64,000 nt of DNA from NCBI GenBank assembly GCA_019414055.1, contig DXMV01000022.1, forward strand, positions 1 through 64,000, given 5' to 3'. This DNA is from Collinsella sp. Lineage in GTDB: Bacteria; Actinomycetota; Coriobacteriia; Coriobacteriales; Coriobacteriaceae. A program made the translations under genes and the position numbers. Below the pieces are notes generated by a model. It made no database searches and was not told where the DNA came from. It was given only the letters and a program-made list of their open reading frames with translations. Positions 60,104 to 64,000 of this stretch are shown in pieces (the stretch's first letter is position 1; each line of letters begins with the position of its first letter).

Positions 60104-60145
60104 AAAACCTGCCAAAACAAACCTGTCCCTTTTTGGCAGGTTTTT
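60104..60145 (+). terminator. Second terminator before the ROK kinase gene
   Basis: AAAACCTGCCAAAA pairs with TTTTTGGCAGGTTTT, followed by T. It separates the PTS operon from the ROK gene. Confidence 0.75.
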
Positions 60146-60198
60146 GCCTGGGGAGCGGTACCATACAAGCAATGTTTAAACGAGAAAGGCGGGCTCCC

Positions 60199-61152
60199 AT
60201 GGAACCTAAGCAGTACTACATCGGCATCGACGTCGGCGGCACTTCGGTTAAGGAGGGCCTGTTCGACGAGGACGGAAACCTGCTGGCCAAGGCCAGTGTG
60301 CCCACGCCTCCCATCGTTGATGCTGCGGGCTTTGCCGCGGTGACCGAGGCGATCGACCAGGTGGTCGCCAAGGCGCAGATTCCGCGCGCCTTTGTGGCGG
60401 GCATTGGCCTGGCTGTTCCGTGCCCCATCCCGGCTTCGGGCGATGCTAAGGTCAAGGCCAACATTGCCATTAACCTGCCCGAGCTTAGGATCGCCATTCA
60501 GGAGCACTGCCCCGACGCGGTCGTTAAGTACGAGAACGATGCCAACGCCGCTGCCATGGGCGAGGCCTGGCTCGGCTCTGCCAAGGGCGTACAGAACGTG
60601 GTGATGGTCACCATCGGTACCGGCGTGGGCGGCGGCGTCATCGTCAACGGCGACGTGGTGTCGGGCGTTGTGGGCGCCGGCGGCGAGATTGGCCACATGT
60701 GCCTGAATCCCGACGAGGAGCGCACCTGCGGCTGTGGCGGCCATGGCCACCTGGAGCAGTATTCCAGCGCCACCGGTGTGGTGAGCAACTACCTTGCCGA
60801 GTGCAAGAAGGCGGGCGTCGAGCCCATCGAGCTCACCGGCCCCTCCGATTCCAAGGACGTGTTCCAGGCCTGCCGCGAGGGTGACAAGCTCGCGCTGGCC
60901 GCGGCCGATACCATGGCCGATTATCTCGGTCGTGCTCTGGCGCTTATCGCCAACGTGGTCGACCCCGAGATGTTCCTGATCGGCGGCGGTGCCTCTGCCT
61001 CGGCCGATGTCTACCTCGATGCGGTTCGCGAGCACTTCCAGCACTATGCGCTTTCCGCCTCGCGCGAGACGCCTATCGAGGTCGCCTCGCTCGGCAACGA
61101 CGCCGGCATCATCGGTGCCGCCTACGTAGCCCTGCGCGCCGCCGGCAAATAG
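60199..61152 (+). CDS. ROK-family sugar kinase (glucokinase-like)
   Basis: 317 residues. The phosphate-binding loop IGIDVGGTSVKEG starts the protein; catalytic Asp lies in YENDANAAAMGE; GTGVGGGVIVNG, GEIGHM and the ROK zinc motif CGCGGHGHLEQY follow. It phosphorylates glucose or a related hexose with ATP, fitting the free sugar released by the GH1 enzyme upstream. Without a DNA-binding domain it is an enzyme and not a ROK repressor. AAAGGCGGG precedes the ATG. Confidence 0.93.
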   Translation: MEPKQYYIGIDVGGTSVKEGLFDEDGNLLAKASVPTPPIVDAAGFAAVTEAIDQVVAKAQIPRAFVAGIGLAVPCPIPASGDAKVKANIAINLPELRIAIQEHCPDAVVKYENDANAAAMGEAWLGSAKGVQNVVMVTIGTGVGGGVIVNGDVVSGVVGAGGEIGHMCLNPDEERTCGCGGHGHLEQYSSATGVVSNYLAECKKAGVEPIELTGPSDSKDVFQACREGDKLALAAADTMADYLGRALALIANVVDPEMFLIGGGASASADVYLDAVREHFQHYALSASRETPIEVASLGNDAGIIGAAYVALRAAGK

Positions 61153-61215
61153 CTGGTGCAAGGGGGACAGGTTACTTTGCGCCAACATGGTGCAAGGGGG
61201 ACAGACTTCCCCCAA
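61153..61215. repeat. REP-like direct repeat
   Basis: GGTGCAAGGGGGACAG occurs twice (about 61155-61170 and 61189-61204), with TTGCGCCAACA between, the same kind of motif as at 50640-50705. Confidence 0.5.
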
Positions 61216-61317
61216 CGCTTGCCCCAAATTGCGTCGCGGCCCTTCCATCGTCTAGGGTTCGGCGTTAGCGTGCTACCATAGCTACGTCCAAGTACACATA
61301 TCAAGTGGAGGATATCC

Positions 61318-62241
61318 ATGGCAAACGTTCTTGTCTTTGGTCACCAGAACCCCGATAACGACGCCATCATGAGCGCCGTCGTCCTGTCCCAGCTGCTCAA
61401 CCAGGTTGAGTATGCCGGCAACACCTACGAGGCTTGCGCCCTTGGTCAGCTTCCGGCAGAGTCTGCCAAGCTGCTCGCCGACGCCGGCATCGCCGAGCCC
61501 CGCGTGATTGATTCCGTCGAGGCCGGTCAGCTCGTCGTCCTCACCGACCACAACGAGTCTGCCCAGTCTGTCGCCGGCCTTAAGGACGCCACGGTCTTTG
61601 GCGTTGTCGATCATCACCGCATCGGCGACTTCGAGACCGCCGGCCCGCTGCACTACATCTGCCTGCCCTGGGGCTCCAGCTGCACCATCGTCACCAAGCT
61701 CGCCGACGTGCTCGGCGTTGAGCTTTCCGACGTCCAGGCCAAGCTGCTGCTCTCGGCCATGATGACCGACACGCTCATGCTCAAGAGCCCCACCACCACC
61801 GATGTCGACCGCGCCGTCGCCGCCAAGCTCGGCGAGCAGGTGGGCGTCGACCCGGTCAAGTTTGGCATGGAGGTCTTCCTCACCCGTCCGTCCGGCTCCT
61901 TCACCGCAGCCGAGATGGTCGGCAACGACATCAAGATGTTCGAGCCCGCCGGCAAGAAGCTGCTTATCGGCCAGTACGAGACCGTCGACAAGAGCCGTGC
62001 GCTTGGCATGATCGACGAGATTCGCGAGGCCATGCGTGCCTACGCCGCCGAGAAGGGCGCCGACGGCATTGTCCTGTGCATCACCGACATCATGGAGGAG
62101 GGTTCGCAGGTCCTGCTCGAGGGCGAGACCGAGGCTGCTCAGAAGGGCCTGGGCATTGCCGACGAGCACGATGGCGTCTGGATGCCGGGCGTCCTCTCCC
62201 GTAAGAAGCAGGTCGCTGCCCCCATCATGGCCGCCTGCTAG
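61318..62241 (+). CDS. ppaC: Manganese-dependent inorganic pyrophosphatase (family II)
   Basis: 307 residues, a DHH phosphoesterase. The metal ligands lie in FGHQNPDND (7-15), the DHN of VLTDHNE, VVDHHRIGD, and the C-terminal SRKKQVAAP site that binds pyrophosphate. It hydrolyses pyrophosphate and so drives biosynthesis. There is no CBS insert, so it is the simple form. AAGTGGAGGATATCC precedes the ATG. Confidence 0.96.
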   Translation: MANVLVFGHQNPDNDAIMSAVVLSQLLNQVEYAGNTYEACALGQLPAESAKLLADAGIAEPRVIDSVEAGQLVVLTDHNESAQSVAGLKDATVFGVVDHHRIGDFETAGPLHYICLPWGSSCTIVTKLADVLGVELSDVQAKLLLSAMMTDTLMLKSPTTTDVDRAVAAKLGEQVGVDPVKFGMEVFLTRPSGSFTAAEMVGNDIKMFEPAGKKLLIGQYETVDKSRALGMIDEIREAMRAYAAEKGADGIVLCITDIMEEGSQVLLEGETEAAQKGLGIADEHDGVWMPGVLSRKKQVAAPIMAAC

Positions 62242-62260
62242 GTTTAGTTGACCAAACGCC

Positions 62261-62300
62261 ACGACCGGATCGCGGACGCCCCGCGCTCCGGTCGTTTTTT
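62261..62300 (+). terminator. Rho-independent terminator of ppaC
   Basis: ACGACCGGA pairs with TCCGGTCGT, with an inner CGCGG/CCGCG stem, followed by TTTTTT. The remaining 200 bp to nhaA show no gene. Confidence 0.9.
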
Positions 62301-62508
62301 GTGCACGGTGCCGCGTCGTCTCTTGGACAGGCGTGCCCGTGCCGTTGAGCAAATAATGTTCAACCTGTGGTTCCGCTTTTCGGCCACGCCTGCGTGCTCG
62401 TCGTGCAGGGTAGGCTAGATGCAAGCGTAATACGTTGGAGCGCGGCGCCGCCACTTGGGCGGGCCGTGCTTTTTTAAGACGGGAGCCATCCCGTGAAAGG
62501 AGCCGCCC

Positions 62509-63867
62509 ATGGCAGCAACTGAGCAGCTGTTCAACGTTCGTGAGCGCAAGCGCTTTGAACGTCACGACATCTGGGAGCGCATCGCCGAGAACGGCACGAT
62601 TTCCGCCGCCGTCATGGTCTTCGCCGCCATCGCCGCCGTCATCTGCGCCAATACCGATGCCTACGAGGCCATCCATCACTTTTTGGAGACCCCGCTGTAT
62701 GTGGGCCTGGGACATTTTACGGCCGGCCTCACCGTCGAGCTTTTCGTCAACGACTTCCTCATGGCGATCTTCTTTTTGTTGGTGGGCATCGAGCTCAAGT
62801 ATGAGATGACGGTCGGCGAGCTCAAGAACCCGCGCCAGGCTATGCTTCCCATGCTGGCAGCTGTGGGCGGTGTGGTCGTTCCCGCCTGCATCTACCTGAT
62901 CTTTAACCATGCCGGCGCGCACAACGGCTGGGCCATTCCCATGGCAACCGATATTGCCTTTGCGCTGGGCGTGTTATCGCTTTTGGGCAACCGCGTGCCC
63001 AACGGTGTGCGTGTGTTCTTCTCGACGCTCGCCATTGCCGACGACCTCATCTCCATCGCCGCCATCGCCATTTTCTACGGTCAGAGCCCCAATCCGTTTT
63101 GGTTGGGCGCCGCCGCGCTCGTGACCTGCGCGCTCGTGTGGCTCAACAAGACGCAGCATTACCGCCTTGCCCCGTACTCGGTGCTGGGCCTGCTGTTGTG
63201 GTTCTGCATGTTCAAGAGCGGCGTACATGCCACGCTTGCTGGCGTCATCTTGGCCTTTACCATCCCGGCCAAGTGCGGCGTCAAGCTCGATAGCCTCACC
63301 GATTGGTTGGGCGAGTGCCTGCCGCTGCTCGATGACCGCTACGACGACGAGGCGCACATCCTGGGTCAGCACGACTTTACCGTCTCGACCACCAGGGTCG
63401 AGCGCGTCATGCACCGCGTGACCCCGCCGCTCATCCGCATGGAGCGCCTGATTTCCACGCCGGTCAACTTTGTGATCCTGCCGATCTTTGCGTTCGTAAA
63501 CGCGCAGGTTCGCCTAGTGGGCGTGGACATGAGCACGCTGCTCACCGACCCGGTGACGCTCGGCGTGTACTTTGGCATGCTGCTGGGCAAGCCGATCGGT
63601 ATCTTTGGTATGACGTTTGCCCTGGTTAAACTCAAGATTTCCGAGTTGCCGCACAATGTCAACTGGCACATGATCGCCGGTGTGGGCATTCTGGGCGGTA
63701 TCGGCTTTACCATGTCGATCCTCATCAGCGGCCTCGCCTTCCCGACGGCCCAGTTTGAGGTCTTGGCTGCCAAGGCCGCCATTCTTGCCGGATCCGTTAC
63801 CGCCGCGGTGCTGGGCATGATCTACATGAGCGTGGTCTGCAAACACCCCGCGACCAAGGACGAGTAA
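62509..63867 (+). CDS. nhaA: Na+/H+ antiporter NhaA
   Basis: 452 residues with about twelve membrane helices. The signature stretches are FLMAIFFLLVGIELKYE, GWAIPMATDIAFALGVL and LAIADDLISIAAIAIFY, which holds the Asp pair that binds Na+ or H+. It exports sodium in exchange for protons and helps pH control. The cytoplasmic loop around residues 265-300 (DDRYDDEAHILGQHDF) and the polar first 30 residues are longer than in E. coli. GAAAGGAGC precedes the ATG. Confidence 0.95.
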   Translation: MAATEQLFNVRERKRFERHDIWERIAENGTISAAVMVFAAIAAVICANTDAYEAIHHFLETPLYVGLGHFTAGLTVELFVNDFLMAIFFLLVGIELKYEMTVGELKNPRQAMLPMLAAVGGVVVPACIYLIFNHAGAHNGWAIPMATDIAFALGVLSLLGNRVPNGVRVFFSTLAIADDLISIAAIAIFYGQSPNPFWLGAAALVTCALVWLNKTQHYRLAPYSVLGLLLWFCMFKSGVHATLAGVILAFTIPAKCGVKLDSLTDWLGECLPLLDDRYDDEAHILGQHDFTVSTTRVERVMHRVTPPLIRMERLISTPVNFVILPIFAFVNAQVRLVGVDMSTLLTDPVTLGVYFGMLLGKPIGIFGMTFALVKLKISELPHNVNWHMIAGVGILGGIGFTMSILISGLAFPTAQFEVLAAKAAILAGSVTAAVLGMIYMSVVCKHPATKDE

Positions 63868-63894
63868 GAGCACATACAAGTTTGTGCAAGTTTA

Positions 63895-63935
63895 AAAACG
63901 CCGCCTGTGAACACCATCACAAGCGGCGTTTTAGT
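63895..63935 (+). terminator. Rho-independent terminator of nhaA
   Basis: AAAACGCCGC pairs with GCGGCGTTTT, with an inner TGTGA/TCACA stem. A GAACGTCCCCAATGAGT motif of the REP-like type follows. Confidence 0.88.
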
Positions 63936-64000
63936 CGTTTAAGAACGTCCCCAATGAGTGGGTTTATTCCACGGTGCCGTAGATGGCGCCCCAGCCGTGG

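Overview
The window is chromosomal DNA of a moderately high-GC gut actinobacterium of the class Coriobacteriia, most probably Collinsella. I infer this from the strongly GC-biased third codon positions, the mix of actinobacterial housekeeping genes with sugar PTS genes, and the many short palindromic extragenic repeats. No rRNA or species-diagnostic gene is present, so the genus is an inference.

Layout. 1-500 holds tRNA-Leu(TAA) on the minus strand beside scars of duplicated tRNA ends. 485-4866 holds a small membrane-anchored helical-repeat protein, a galactitol-type PTS IIB with a VOC protein, and an operon of a DUF4342 protein plus an OmpR-type two-component pair. From about 5.3 to 33 kb lies a dense accessory (defence-type) island. 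It begins with an AbiEi/AbiEii toxin-antitoxin pair. Next come two HsdM/HsdS-like proteins without recognisable catalytic motifs, a VirD4/TraG-type ATPase without membrane segments, a ClpP-like protease, an Eco29kI-type restriction-modification pair, and a WYL regulator overlapping a 1567-residue SF1 helicase that carries a HEPN-type RNxxxH motif. Further right are small membrane proteins, a ClpX-like AAA+ unfoldase that keeps a ClpP-docking loop, a 1310-residue SF2 helicase fused to a probable PD-(D/E)xK nuclease, and a partner protein whose C-terminus resembles PIWI proteins. The restriction and WYL-helicase cassettes (12.1-20.0 kb) look more AT-rich and seem to have been inserted into an older locus made of the remaining genes.

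33-64 kb is mostly ordinary chromosome. It holds a frameshifted sortase-anchored CAP-domain coiled-coil surface protein, three metallophosphoesterases, GluQ-RS, a DUF2207 membrane protein, a GNAT acetyltransferase, PurH, a second two-component system of BceRS type, a universal stress protein, UppP, PcrA/UvrD helicase, mannose-6-phosphate isomerase, and a beta-glucoside locus (GntR regulator, GH1 phospho-glycosidase, PTS IIC, IIB and IIA). A ROK sugar kinase, manganese inorganic pyrophosphatase and NhaA complete it.

How genes work together. The GntR regulator, GH1 enzyme and PTS subunits form a route for uptake and cleavage of a beta-linked disaccharide, with ManA and the ROK kinase feeding hexoses into glycolysis. 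In the island, the ClpP-like protease and the ClpX-like unfoldase probably form a dedicated protease. The helicase-nuclease and the PIWI-like protein are translationally coupled and probably act together on nucleic acid. How these two modules relate to the VirD4-like ATPase and the HsdM/S-like proteins is the main open question.

The intergenic DNA is notable. At least two families of palindromic elements occur in which the core is conserved between copies while the outer arms differ between copies yet remain self-complementary within each copy.
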